A model generated the notes under the pieces. The model was not told where the DNA came from, made no database searches, and saw only the letters and a list, made by a program, of their open reading frames with translations. From Mesostigma viride (Eukaryota > Streptophyta > Mesostigmatophyceae > Mesostigmatales > Mesostigmataceae): a DNA stretch of 64,000 nt. The position numbers and the translations under genes were made by a program. Positions 1 to 9,585 of this stretch are shown here, piece by piece (within the stretch, counting starts at the first letter, position 1; each line of letters opens with the position of its first letter). The stretch is from positions 32,766 to 96,765 of the forward strand of contig RPFO01000985.1 of NCBI GenBank assembly GCA_009746045.1, given 5' to 3'.

Positions 1-2
1 GC

Positions 3-575
3 AAGGCTATAGAGGGTCTGCAGAGCGCGTCGATTGTTTGGAGGATAACCCTCATGCGTGCGTTGGGTGAGATCGCAGAGTTTGAGGTATCTCCCTACGA
101 CCCATCGTTGTTCGTGGCGCGGATGCCGTCTGGTCCTATGTTTGTACAACTGCATGGGGATGACTTGCGTGTCATTGCTTCGCGGTCAGCCTTGCATGCA
201 TTCTATGCTGACATTGGGCGGCGGTTCCCAGTGGGTGAGTTGCAGCAATTGGGGCCGCAGACGCCACGGGTGTTCTGCGGGGTGGTGCAAACCCTGCGGG
301 TGGTGTCGGGTAAGCACCGGATGCACTTGGGTATTCCTGACAAGTACAGGGAGGAGCTCATGCGCGATGTGGAGGAGTTGTGCGCCAAGGGTTTGTGGAG
401 CAGATTGCGTGGCAAGCTCGGCTGGATGGCAGCGGTGTGTGGGCCTGACCTGCTGGTGTTAAGTAGGACTGTGGATGAGGTGTTGGCTCTCGTTTCTCCG
501 TCTGTGATCAAGCAGTATGTTGCTGAGAGCCAGGGTGTAGTACTTTCTGGTTTGTCTCTTTCTCAGCCGATTGTG
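3..575 (+). pseudogene. Ty1/copia reverse transcriptase, C-terminal half (cut by window edge)
   Basis: The frame is open from position 3. It reads a copia-type stretch (AIEGLQSASIVW, compare the family's ALYGLKQAPRAW), then SPYDPSLFVA and VQLHGDDLRVIAS. HGDD occupies the place of the usual YVDD catalytic box, so the active-site tyrosine and valine are altered. The frame runs without a stop to 575, where a 493-bp inverted-repeat element interrupts it. The RNase H part continues after that insertion at 1073. This is an old copy; the rest of the polyprotein lies outside the window to the left. Confidence 0.75.
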
Positions 576-1068
576 GGCCGGGCCCACTTCAAATGTTCCG
601 CCGTCCAAGCCAAATGTGTGACACTTTTTCGCTATTTTCGCAAAAAAAAAAAAAAATTTCGCACGAGTTCGCGTGATTTTCGCGTGATTTTCGCAAAATT
701 TTCACACATTTTCGCACGATTTCGCACGATTTCGCACAATTTTGCATGATTTTGCATGATTTCGCATGGATTTCAACCAAGGGTCGTTTTGGGGAGTGAC
801 GTTTGACAAAATTTCGCATGAATTCACACACGTTGTGCACATCAAAATTTTTTACCGTCGACATTTTTCACATGAAATTTCGCACGATTTCAGCAAATTT
901 CGCACAAATTCGCACGATTTCAGCAAATTTCACACGATTTCAGCAAATTTCGCACAATTTCGCACAATTTCGCACGACGAATCACTCTGCAGAGTGACGA
1001 TCGTCGAAAAAGTCAAAAAAACGACAAAAAGTGTCACACTTTTCGGAACATTTGAAGTGGGCCCGGCC
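576..1068. mobile_element. 493-bp MITE-like element inside copia pol
   Basis: Perfect 25-bp terminal inverted repeats lie at 576-600 and 1044-1068, beginning GGCCGGGCCCACTTC. They are flanked by the 4-bp target duplication TGTG (572-575 and 1069-1072). A second inverted motif, GTGTGACACTTTTT, lies just inside each end. The interior is AT-rich and made of degenerate direct repeats of the type TTTCGCACGATTTCAGCAAA, with no credible gene. Removing the element plus one TGTG (497 bp) joins the upstream RT frame to the downstream RNase H frame exactly, which confirms the boundaries. The superfamily is unknown. Confidence 0.85.
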
Positions 1069-1072
1069 TGTG

Positions 1073-1590
1073 TTGCATTGCTTTGCTGACACGTCTGGCG
1101 AGGGCAGGGAGCTCACCAAGACGAGAGCTCGCATGGGCGGCTTGTTTGTGCTCTCCAACCCCAAGGGCAATGGTTCGCTCTGTGGGTGGTACTCTAGGTT
1201 GTGCCGCAGGGTGGCAGTTGGATCGGATACCAATGAGTGTCGCGGGGTGTGTGAGTGGCCATCAAGGCGTCCCTGTATCTAGAGCAATGTCTGCGCTGGA
1301 TGGGCAAGTGGCTGGATGCTCGTTTGGTACTGACCACGACTGTGCATACCGACAGTCAGCCGCTTGTGAGTTTCATTCTCAACAGCCTGTCCAGGACGCG
1401 CGACCTGGATTTCCTACTACTCAAGGAACTGTCATACGCAGTGAGCGTGCTTCATCTACCTGGGAAGCTCAACCCGGCTGATGCGCTGACCAAGCTGTTT
1501 GCTGGGGCGCGCGACCAGTATCGCCTCCTGCGGATGGTCATGGGGGGCTCTCTCGGGGATCTGCAAGGACTGCTGGAGGGTTTGATGTAG
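1073..1590 (+). pseudogene. Ty1/copia RNase H remnant
   Basis: Directly after the MITE the frame reads HCFADTSGEGRELTKTRARMGGLF and then RRVAVGSDTNE, matching the start of copia RNase H (Y-x-DAD, then a Q/RRVA-S-S-AE motif). After a frame change at about 1240 it continues as HTDSQPLVSFI, RDLDFLLLKELSYAV, LHLPGKLNPADALTKLF, the standard copia C-terminus ending NPADALTK. The stop is at 1588-1590. The frame change marks it as non-functional or affected by a base error. Confidence 0.75.
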
Positions 1591-2557
1591 ATCTGGGCAA
1601 TGGACCATGTGGCATGAGAATTTCAGGCTGGCAGGCGTTGGGACGCATTACATGTGGGCTGGGAATGACCCCTGGATCGAGCCCATCTCAGGATGACCCA
1701 GTACGGTTGGATAACTCTATCTTGGTGGGGATGTACCCGATGGGATGGTTCTGGGTTGAGGACCTGATCGGAGGCGGGGACTGTGGTTGGTGATGTGTGA
1801 AAGTCCGTGGGTTCAGGGTGTGGTTGGTGTTGGAGCCGAGGGTGGTCTTTTGATCAGTCTTGTATTCTCGCTTGCTTACTTGACTTACTGACAGATGCTG
1901 GTTGTACTACCAGGGCGTGAATGGGCGCCAAGTGAGGGGTGCGGACTCCCCTAGTACATAGCGTCCTGTGTTAGTGCTTCCTGGTGAGGTGTCTGTCGGT
2001 TACTCTCGAGCTGAGTGAGATAATGATTGGTGGGATGTGTGTCTGCTCGGGAAAAAGCGGCTGGTGTTATATTATAGGTTTCAGCTCGCAGTCACATGGA
2101 AATAATTAATGATTGTGTGCCGGTACTTAGCCATTTTGTGGTTCGAGGCGTTCGGGTTAATTCAGCGCATTGGGACTTAGCCGTTTTGAGGTTCGGCTGA
2201 ATTTTGGCTTGTGTGATCCACAACGATTTAAGTTACGCTGTGTGCGTTATGCCTCGTGAGTTACGCCCTAGACTTTGGCTGTGCGGCACTGGTCCGGTAC
2301 TGAGGTGCGGACTAGGATTCTGGGTACTGCCGGCTGGCGTGACAAGTGGCGAGATACTGGTGTGTGTCGATTGGTCGGTACTCGGCTGGTGTGCTGTAAC
2401 GGAGATGTGTAACGGAGATGTGTAACGGAGATGCGTTCCCAGGCTTGCGTCGGTGCCTAGCGCCGCAGGCTAGCCTAGCCGCCTGACAGACGATGATGAT
2501 CCAAAAGCCAGCATTGTGTTGCGGCGGTCCAACGGTTGTTGCTGCTATGCTGGCAAA
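1591..2557. other. Intergenic; probable copia 3' region, no gene recognised
   Basis: A 3' LTR would be expected here but no TG...CA pair can be fixed because the 5' LTR is outside the window. Two diverged copies of CTTAGCCNTTTTGNGGTTCG lie near 2127 and 2172. Three perfect tandem copies of the 13-mer TGTAACGGAGATG lie at 2395-2433. The small open frames have no recognisable similarity. Confidence 0.4.
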
Positions 2558-3165
2558 GGAGGGGTGACATACAGCCATGCTATTTGGGGGCCCAATACCG
2601 CCACCGCCAGGTCGAAATGTCCAGCCCCCATATTGAACTCAGGGTCCAATGCCAACCGCCGGAATGAAACTTGCTGGCCCCCAGTATGCTAGCGCCCCCC
2701 TGGGGCGCCGCCACCGACCGGTGCGCCGACAGCCGGCCCCCATATGCCCCCCCCCAACGCGCTGAAAAATTTTCGTGTTCAGTGACCAGATCACAATTCG
2801 ATCCGGGCGCAAAATGATTGGCTGTACGGTACGAACAAAAAACAAAATTTTAGTATCGAAGTTCCGCAGCGCTTGCTGAATTTGCCCCGGAAGCCCGGGG
2901 GAACTTTCCCCGCTGAAAGGTGTCCGCGGAAGCGAATTGTAGCCAACGCGGAAGCGTGTGAAGACAACGCAGCAGACGAGCACTTGCCACGTGGCAAATC
3001 CCCTTTGGCAGTAGGCTCGCCATATGGGGGCCATGACCACCCGCCGGCAGGCTATTTCAGCCGCAGCCCCTATATTAATATAGGGGCCGGACCAATGCAG
3101 CCACCGGCAGCCTTGGGGCCAGACCCTAGTACCGGTGAAATTTTGGCTGGACATGTCACCCCTCC
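2558..3165. mobile_element. Possible fold-back/MITE element, about 0.6 kb
   Basis: A 13-bp inverted pair (GGAGGGGTGACAT at 2558-2570, its complement at 3153-3165) sits in a longer imperfect inverted repeat that includes TGCTGGCAA/TTGCCAGCA-like flanks. The inside is rich in GGGGGC, GCCCCC and CCGCCGG motifs and holds a perfect 20-bp palindrome centred near 3080 (CCCCTATATTAATATAGGGG). No target duplication was identified, so the element status is tentative. Confidence 0.35.
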
Positions 3166-5423
3166 TGCTGGCAATGGCTATGGTTGCGCTGGTAAATTAA
3201 GCTGGGGGCTTGGCTCTGAGTTTGTAACCTGATTACCGTAAAATTATCCTTTAATAAAATTCGAACTCGATTTTAACAGGCCGCCATCGCCCAGCGCAGC
3301 CACAATGTCATCGTCAAGCACTTCGACCAGCCGGCATGCAGGTGAGACCTCGACGAGCCTTCTCACGGCATTTAAGGGGTCCGGACGGACCGGAATTATT
3401 TCGCGCCAAAAAATTCGCGCCGGTACCCGGCACGTGAAATTGTGGTGCACGATGCGCGTAACCCTTGCGCCAAGTTGGCCATGGCGACGTGCGTTAGGTA
3501 ATAAATGCAGTAATATGGCAATAAGACCGCAGAAAATTATGCAGATGCGTCAAATCAAAGTTTCATCATGATCTTGCGTAGCCGAAGATGCATTATTGAC
3601 GAGATCGATGCCATTTTTCATCCGCGTTTGCGAGGGGGTCTGGCCCGGAAATCTTGCCGCAACGAATAAGCAGCAATACATGCCTACAGCGATAATTACA
3701 AAGGTTCTTAGTCCCTAGCGATGCAGAAAGCAACGTTCATTAACGGGGAGATTGAAAATGTTAAAGAACCTTTTATTTTATTACTTTTCCTCGTCATTTT
3801 CGGAAAGAAAACGCCAGGTCCTGCTTTATGCGCTGTCAACCCGTCCATGGGTGGCTGGCATTTCCTGCGCGCCTTGTCAGGAAAGATAGCATGCCATTGT
3901 ACGTCTATTATCCAGTGGTTACCCCCGAAGTCTATTGCGTTTAGAAATCCCTTTATTAGATGCTTATTTTTATATTAGATGCTTAGTAGCCATGCTTATG
4001 AGGATGGCTGCAAGCCATTTCTCTTATGGCTTTGCTGTATTTCGTGTTTGCGCTTACAGTTCTGTTTTGTTGGTTGGTTTTTGAACGGGGTGATGTGAAC
4101 CTGCAGGGTTAGAACATTGTGTTATTATTGCTGGTTGATTGAGGCATCATCCTCTACTCTAAGTCAGCATAGCACGTGTAGATGAGCATGCTGTTTATGC
4201 ACCTTATTGTTGAGCATGGTTTACAACCATGGTGAGGTGTGGGGTGTGGCTAGCATGTACGAGTCACCCATCTAATCCCACATGTTTCTGTTGCTATTGA
4301 ACGTTGCTTGGGCCTCTAAACATTTCTGTTATTACCAATGAAGATTGCCAACTATGCTACCATAGTGTGGTGCTGCATGCTATGAATGACCTCTCTAGTA
4401 CTCAAGGCTCATGCTCAGCTTGATCCTGCATTTGGTGGCTGTTTGTATAACTCAATTGGCAGCCGTCTATGTTAGGATTCTGATGATTTGTGGTGGGCAG
4501 GTGATGAAAAGGGTTATGTTTGAGCTCATGCCAGTCTATACTAGGGTTGAGGGGTGGCAGTTGAGGACACTAGTTTATGCCATCAGTCTAGCTCAGAATG
4601 ACCTGAATTTTGATTCCAAGATAGTTTGCATGATAAATAACTTGCTGGCACCTTGTTTGCCCCACTTGGTGGTGGGCAAGGTTGTGATTGGTGCAGCCAT
4701 TTGGCATAAAACCGTATTTTCGTGCATTTTTTTTTTTCATACAACAGAACATAACAGTTCACATACGTGGTCAGAATGAGCTGAAAATTGGTCCCATTGA
4801 TATTCCCACCCTGTGGAAGTTATTTTTGTCTCCCTGGGCCCAACCCATGCGTATTTGATTTGATTTTTTTTTTTTAGTCACAAAAAAGACGTATTTTTCG
4901 GTAAACTGCATAAGTATGCCCAGACGTGCGATTTTGGTGCTGCAAATTAGCTCCATTCTTTGGTCTGGGTGGGGATTTGACAAAAATGAGGTGTTTGGTC
5001 CACAAGTGTGGGGGGGTTGTCCTAGGCAATCCGTGCTTTTAGGGGGTGTGCGCGCTAAAAATAGCTCCGTGCACATGTATGGTGATGGACCTTGAACTCA
5101 AAAAGTAGCCAGATGCATGCCCAAGGGTCATATTTATGGCCCCCCATCATAATTTGCATTGCCAGAATGGGTATTGAGTGCAAAACATGTGTATTCAATT
5201 TGGGGGGGTTCAGGTCCGGCCGGACCCCTTAAGCGCGACATTTCTTGTCCCCATGCGACTCACTGGTGAGCTGCGGATGTCGGCGCTGTCCGCCTCCCCC
5301 GCGCGCGGGGTACGAAGGCTGGCCCGGCACCCATGCTCCTCACCTTTAAGTACATGGCGGACAAGCTGGCGTTCCTTAAATGCCGCAATATAAGCTCTCG
5401 AGGACTCGCTTTATTCACGCTCA
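3166..5423. other. No gene recognised
   Basis: About 2.2 kb of AT-richer sequence with frames at 3721-3978 and 4411-4779 that match nothing I recognise and have no supporting splice or codon signals. Short homopolymers (T10-T11) are present. I see no terminal repeats. Confidence 0.4.
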
Positions 5424-5944
5424 GTGGACGACGACTTGACCCTGGTCCCTGGCCCAGCAACAGCCGCGGCGACGCGAGCTATGGCCGACCTACCTTCAGC
5501 TCCGGCAGAGCGCACGGGGGAAGCGGCCGGTATACTGGAGGGGGGCGGCCGGCCATCCACGTTGACCACAAGCCCTGGCAGGCACCTCCTGCCAACTCAG
5601 ACTAGGGAATATATACCAGTAGTGTAGTAGATTAGTCAGGCTTAGCCTAGCATGTGGCCCACGCGCATGTGCGCGCCCATAATGGCCCCCATGGATGATG
5701 CCTTCCGAATTTAGCCAAGCCATGCCTATAATTATGGAGGTCCCATTATAATGGGACCTCCTGGAGGATGGCATGGATGGTGCACATTAAGAATTTAGCC
5801 ATGCTATGCCTAGGCAGAGAGACGCTCTCTGTTGATCTCGAGAAGCCCTGCCCTATAGCTCTTGTATAGCCATGATGATCTTCCCCCACATGACAGGCTC
5901 CCCCTTAGGCTGGGCATAGCTTGATAGATCATGGGGGTGCAGGG
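5424..5944 (+). mobile_element. Non-LTR element S, copy 1 (ORF1 tail and part of 3' UTR)
   Basis: Collinear with the minus-strand copy at 32421-31800. It encodes the end of an ORF1-like protein (VDDDLTL, then HKPW near 5570; stop 5603-5605) followed by an untranslated stretch sharing GAAGCC-TGCCC-TAG, TATAGCCATGATGATCTTCC and GATAGATCATG-GGGTGCAGG with the other copies. The coding part is frameshifted relative to the other copy. The 3' tail is missing: homology stops at about 5944 and a T8 tract follows. Confidence 0.55.
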
Positions 5945-6011
5945 TCAGTGTTTTTTTTAAGGTTTTCGTTACTAGTGGCGCTAGGCCACTTGTGGCGTTT
6001 CGAACTATGAA

Positions 6012-6443
6012 AATCGGATTTCTCTGAAAATAGTTTATTAAACAGCATGCGGGAAAGAAAGGGCCGCCACAACCTTGTGGCTGTACATGCAGAAAGGCTT
6101 GTTAGACGAATGGGGACGGCTTGTTGTTTACCGGGGAATCCTACTGGCAACTAGCTTTGCCTTTTGTAAGTCAGGCGCCGTTTGTTTGAACGGCCGGCCA
6201 TGTGTTGAATGCTGACGGAAGTTGCGTCAAAAAGCTGTAATAAAATCTGATGTAACCAGCACTCACCAATTGATTGGTGTGCTGCTTGGTTGGGTAGTGT
6301 GTTCAGGGTTGCATTCGAAGAGTACACATGGCCTGACAGCTCAGACGTGTGACAGATGAGCTGGCTGGCTGAATTATTAAATTGTCAGCGTTAGGATATT
6401 TCTGGTTTTGCCGTTTTCCATTTTGACGGTAGGCTTGATAAGC
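6012..6443. repeat. Repeat R, copy 1, left 432 bp
   Basis: Identical by eye and equal in length to 25569-26000. In this copy R is interrupted after TTGATAAGC by a LINE and then by a CACTA element, and its last 34 bp lie at 24466-24499. R has no coding capacity I can recognise. The second copy at 25569-26034 is uninterrupted and shows the original junction. Confidence 0.9.
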
Positions 6444-7916
6444 TTGGGGAAAGTCAAATGGGCTTCCGTCCTGGGCGCAACACCGTCATGGCCATCTTCG
6501 TCGCGCGTCGCCTCTTCGAGGAAATCGCTCTCCTGCAACCTGGTGAGTTTCCCGCCATCCTGATCTTCGTCGACTTCATCAAGGCTTTTGATTCTGTCCT
6601 CTGGGACGCTCTATGGGCTGTACTTGCTCGCGCTCGCGTCCCCACTCCCCTGATTACCGTCATCCGCACGCTGTATGAGGGGTCGACCACTTCGGTGCGC
6701 ACTCAACACGGCATTACCCCGCCCTGCCCACTGCAGACCGGCGTCTGGCAGGGTTGCGTCCTGTCGCCGTACCTGTTTATTATTGTAGTGGATTATGTTA
6801 TGCGCCAGGCACGTGCTCGCTTTGCTAGCATTGCAGGCCGTGCCCCTGGCCTAGCGATCACGAACGAGCTTGGGGAAGGGGGGCCGACTAACAAGCAGAA
6901 TTTACTAGCTGACCTCATTTATGCCGACGACATCACGCTCATCGAGAAGCCGGAGTCTGCCCAACTTTGGCTGGACTGCCTGGCGCTCGAGGCTCGGGCG
7001 GTTGGTCTAGAAATCAGCCCCAAAACGGAGGCCCTGGCCCTCGGCATGGCAGGGCCCCCACCCACACTCCGCCTCTTAGACGATGCCGAGGTCAACTACC
7101 CTACTTCAGGCCGCTTCAAGCTGCTCGGCAGTTGGCTTCCCGACTGCGAGGACGACATGACGACACGGATCGGCATGGCGTGGGCGCACCTCCATGACCA
7201 CCGCCGCTGGTGGAGCAACCCCGCCCTACCCCGGATCGTCAAGCGTGACCTCTTCAAGGTCGTCATTCTGACGATCCTGACCTACGGCGCCGAGACGTGG
7301 ACACTGATGCAGGAGCTGGAGCAACGACTCGACGGCGCCGTCACCAAGATGCTGCGCAAGGCCCTTAACATCCCCTTTGGTTTGCACATTAGTAATGAGG
7401 ATTTGTACGCTGATTTGCCCTATGTTTCCCACATTATTAGGCACAGGCGCCTGGGCCTAGCCGGGCACCTGGCCCGCACAGATCAGGTAGATACATCAGA
7501 TAGACTAGCTGGCACCAAGCCCGCCCAGCCTGGGCGATATGTCCTCACCTGGCGTGCCCCCGGCCGCGCGCGGCAGGGCCGCCACCCGTGGACTTTTCGT
7601 GATAGACTCGGCATGGACATGTGCTACACTAGACGTGACGGGCTCACCCCCGGGCAGCCTCCTGGTTTGTCTGTAATATGGAGGCAGATGGTGCGCAAGG
7701 ATAGATGGCAAGTAGTGATGAAGGAGACCACCCCCAAGCCTGTGGGGGCTCCGCGTGTGACCAAGTATGGCATTCATAGCGATTCGGGCCGCGGTGCCCA
7801 CACCCCTGTAACTAGGACCTAGATAGCTTATACCATCCATTCCATCCCATGTTCCGCTCCCACTGAGGGCTTATGCTCACGTGACGCAGTCACGTGTCTA
7901 TTAATTAATTAATTAA
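6444..7916 (+). mobile_element. 5'-truncated LINE, copy 1
   Basis: A non-LTR retrotransposon fragment of 1,473 bp flanked by a 9-bp target duplication TTGATAAGC (6435-6443 and 7917-7925). It begins inside the reverse transcriptase and ends in an (ATTA)n tail at about 7900-7916. Just before the tail is an 8-bp stem with a 3-nt loop (CACGTGAC-GCA-GTCACGTG, 7878-7896). Tail, duplication and truncation are the classic signature of target-primed reverse transcription. The empty site survives at 25992-26010. Confidence 0.9.
6458..7822 (+). CDS. LINE reverse transcriptase, truncated but open (454 codons)
   Basis: The frame starts in the RT fingers (MGFRPGRNTVMAIF), has the palm motif FVDFIKAFDSVLWD and then VWQGCVLSPYLF. 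The catalytic box YADD is at 6920-6931 (LIYADDITLIE), followed by GLEISPKTEAL and GRFKLLGSWL. After the RT come LTYGAETWTL and RRLGLAGHLART, typical of the thumb and C-terminal region of LINE proteins. The N-terminal endonuclease and ORF1 are absent through 5' truncation, so this copy cannot be autonomous, although no stop breaks the frame. The ATG at 6458 is only the first one available, not a native start. Confidence 0.85.
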   Translation: MGFRPGRNTVMAIFVARRLFEEIALLQPGEFPAILIFVDFIKAFDSVLWDALWAVLARARVPTPLITVIRTLYEGSTTSVRTQHGITPPCPLQTGVWQGCVLSPYLFIIVVDYVMRQARARFASIAGRAPGLAITNELGEGGPTNKQNLLADLIYADDITLIEKPESAQLWLDCLALEARAVGLEISPKTEALALGMAGPPPTLRLLDDAEVNYPTSGRFKLLGSWLPDCEDDMTTRIGMAWAHLHDHRRWWSNPALPRIVKRDLFKVVILTILTYGAETWTLMQELEQRLDGAVTKMLRKALNIPFGLHISNEDLYADLPYVSHIIRHRRLGLAGHLARTDQVDTSDRLAGTKPAQPGRYVLTWRAPGRARQGRHPWTFRDRLGMDMCYTRRDGLTPGQPPGLSVIWRQMVRKDRWQVVMKETTPKPVGAPRVTKYGIHSDSGRGAHTPVTRT

Positions 7917-7927
7917 TTGATAAGCAT

Positions 7928-7941
7928 CACTAGGAAGTCGG
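7928..7941. repeat. CACTA element, left terminal inverted repeat
   Basis: CACTAGGAAGTCGG, an exact inverted match to 24452-24465. It lies two bases right of the LINE target duplication. Confidence 0.85.
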
Positions 7942-8440
7942 GTTCTGAGATTTTTCTCAGGAATCCTGAGATTTCCTGAGATGAACTCAGGATTTCCTGA
8001 GATTTTCTCAGGATTTCCTGAGATATCCTGATTTTTTTCTCAAGATGTCCTGAGAATCCTGAGTTTTTTCTGAGATTTTCTCAGGAATCCTGATATTATA
8101 TCAGGACTTCCTCCTGAGAATCCTGAGAAGTGCCTGAGATGCGTCTCGCGAAACACTGAGAAACACTGAGAATCCTGAGAAAATCCTGAGATCCTGAGAA
8201 AAATGTCGAAACAACACAAAAAATCTCAAGATCTTGAGATTTTCCCGCTGAATCAGAAAAAAATCAGGAAAATCAGGACACTTAGCATGGCACAAAAAAT
8301 CAGGAAAATCAGGACACTTACATGGCACAAAAAATCAGGAAAATCAGGACACTGAGCATGACACTTGAGAACTCTCAAGTGCATGAAGACAGGACACTTA
8401 TGCATTATATGTGGATGCAGAAATGATGCAGTTGACACAC
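7942..8440. repeat. CACTA left subterminal CTGAG-repeat block
   Basis: Dense direct and inverted copies of CTGAGATT, CTCAGGATT and AATCCTGAGA to about 8240, then three tandem copies of a roughly 38-bp unit containing AAAATCAGGAAAATCAGGAC (8262-8365). In known CACTA elements such subterminal motifs bind the element's regulatory protein; that role is inferred here. Confidence 0.75.
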
Positions 8441-8526
8441 ATGTTCATTGGAAATAAATAAATAGAAGTGTGACAAGCACACAAAAAGTTACATCAATCC
8501 ATCATTACATTATATTAGGAATATAA

Positions 8527-9585
8527 TCAATCCCACTCCTCATCAGTGTATGCAGCACTGTCAGAGTCCGCATAATTTACTACCACACGTTGCCTCTCAC
8601 TTCTCCTTTGTGTGGGAATGCATGCCTCACCGTCGCTGCTCAGCGACAAATCACTAGCAATGTCATCAGGGCTTGATGCGCTGCCACTAGCCGCTGCCAT
8701 GGACTTGTCAGCAATGCTCTTGCCACGCGAGCGGTTTGGTGCAGCGGCTGAGTGTGTTTCTACCAATGTGTCCGCAGTGCGCTTGCCACGCGAGCGGCTT
8801 GGTGCAGTGGTTGCTTGTGGCTCTACCAATGTGCCAACAGTGCGCTTGCCACGTGAGCGACTTGGTGCAGTGGTTGCTTGTGGCTCTACCAATGTGCCAA
8901 CAGTGCGCTTGCCACGTGAGCGATTAGGTGCAGTGGTTGCTTGTGGCTCCGCAGCCATGCGTGCAGTGGTTGCTTGTGGATCTATGGGTGCAGTGCGATT
9001 ACCTTGTGAACGACCTCGTGTTGTCATGTCTCTTCGCTTAACACACAGTGTCACCTTGCGCTGCAGGTTCATATCAGCATACACGTCTGTGGTTCTCAGC
9101 TGAGCACCTGCAGCACGGGATAATACATGCTGGGCTGCACTACACGTTTCCTTTACCATTTGCCACGGCAATTTACAGTGCACGATGGCTATCTCAGGTG
9201 CATACTCTGGATCAACTACAAAACCAACTGAACATACACTCCCGGGAAGGACTAAAGCATCCTGCTTGGGCGCTCGCTCCCCTAAAGGTATAAGCGTCAA
9301 TCCCTCTAAAGGGAGCTCTTTCACAGAACCGGCATCAAACAGAGCGACCTTTAAAAGAACTTGCCTACTCCATCCTTCCGTCGGGGCACGGAGGAAACTA
9401 TGCAGAATGTGTGTGATGCGGCCGTACCTAACCCCCTCTTTACCATAAACCATTACTCCTGAGTTGCGATGGCGAACAGTTTGTCGAAGGTCGGCGACTG
9501 CAGTTCGGTAATTGCTGCCATTGATGTGGATTGAGTCATGCTCGTCACAAGCAGGCTCCATGCCACACACCGCCGCCGTAATCAT
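8527..9585 (-). CDS. CACTA-internal protein of unknown function (352 aa from first ATG)
   Basis: The frame is open upstream to about 9677, so coding may begin before the ATG at 9585 or be spliced to an upstream exon. Residues 20-130 form a compact region (HINGSNYRTA, GVMVYGKEGVRYGRITHIL, then LEGLTLIPL) that in layout recalls the C-terminal domain after the catalytic core in some plant transposases. I cannot assign it to a named family. Residues about 205-290 are four imperfect repeats of a 20-residue unit (RSRGKRTVGTLVEPQATTAP and variants), basic and probably disordered. The C-terminus is serine- and acid-rich. It lies inside the CACTA inverted repeats and is the only element gene I can see. 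Confidence 0.55.
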   Translation of the reverse strand: MITAAVCGMEPACDEHDSIHINGSNYRTAVADLRQTVRHRNSGVMVYGKEGVRYGRITHILHSFLRAPTEGWSRQVLLKVALFDAGSVKELPLEGLTLIPLGERAPKQDALVLPGSVCSVGFVVDPEYAPEIAIVHCKLPWQMVKETCSAAQHVLSRAAGAQLRTTDVYADMNLQRKVTLCVKRRDMTTRGRSQGNRTAPIDPQATTARMAAEPQATTAPNRSRGKRTVGTLVEPQATTAPSRSRGKRTVGTLVEPQATTAPSRSRGKRTADTLVETHSAAAPNRSRGKSIADKSMAAASGSASSPDDIASDLSLSSDGEACIPTQRRSERQRVVVNYADSDSAAYTDEEWD

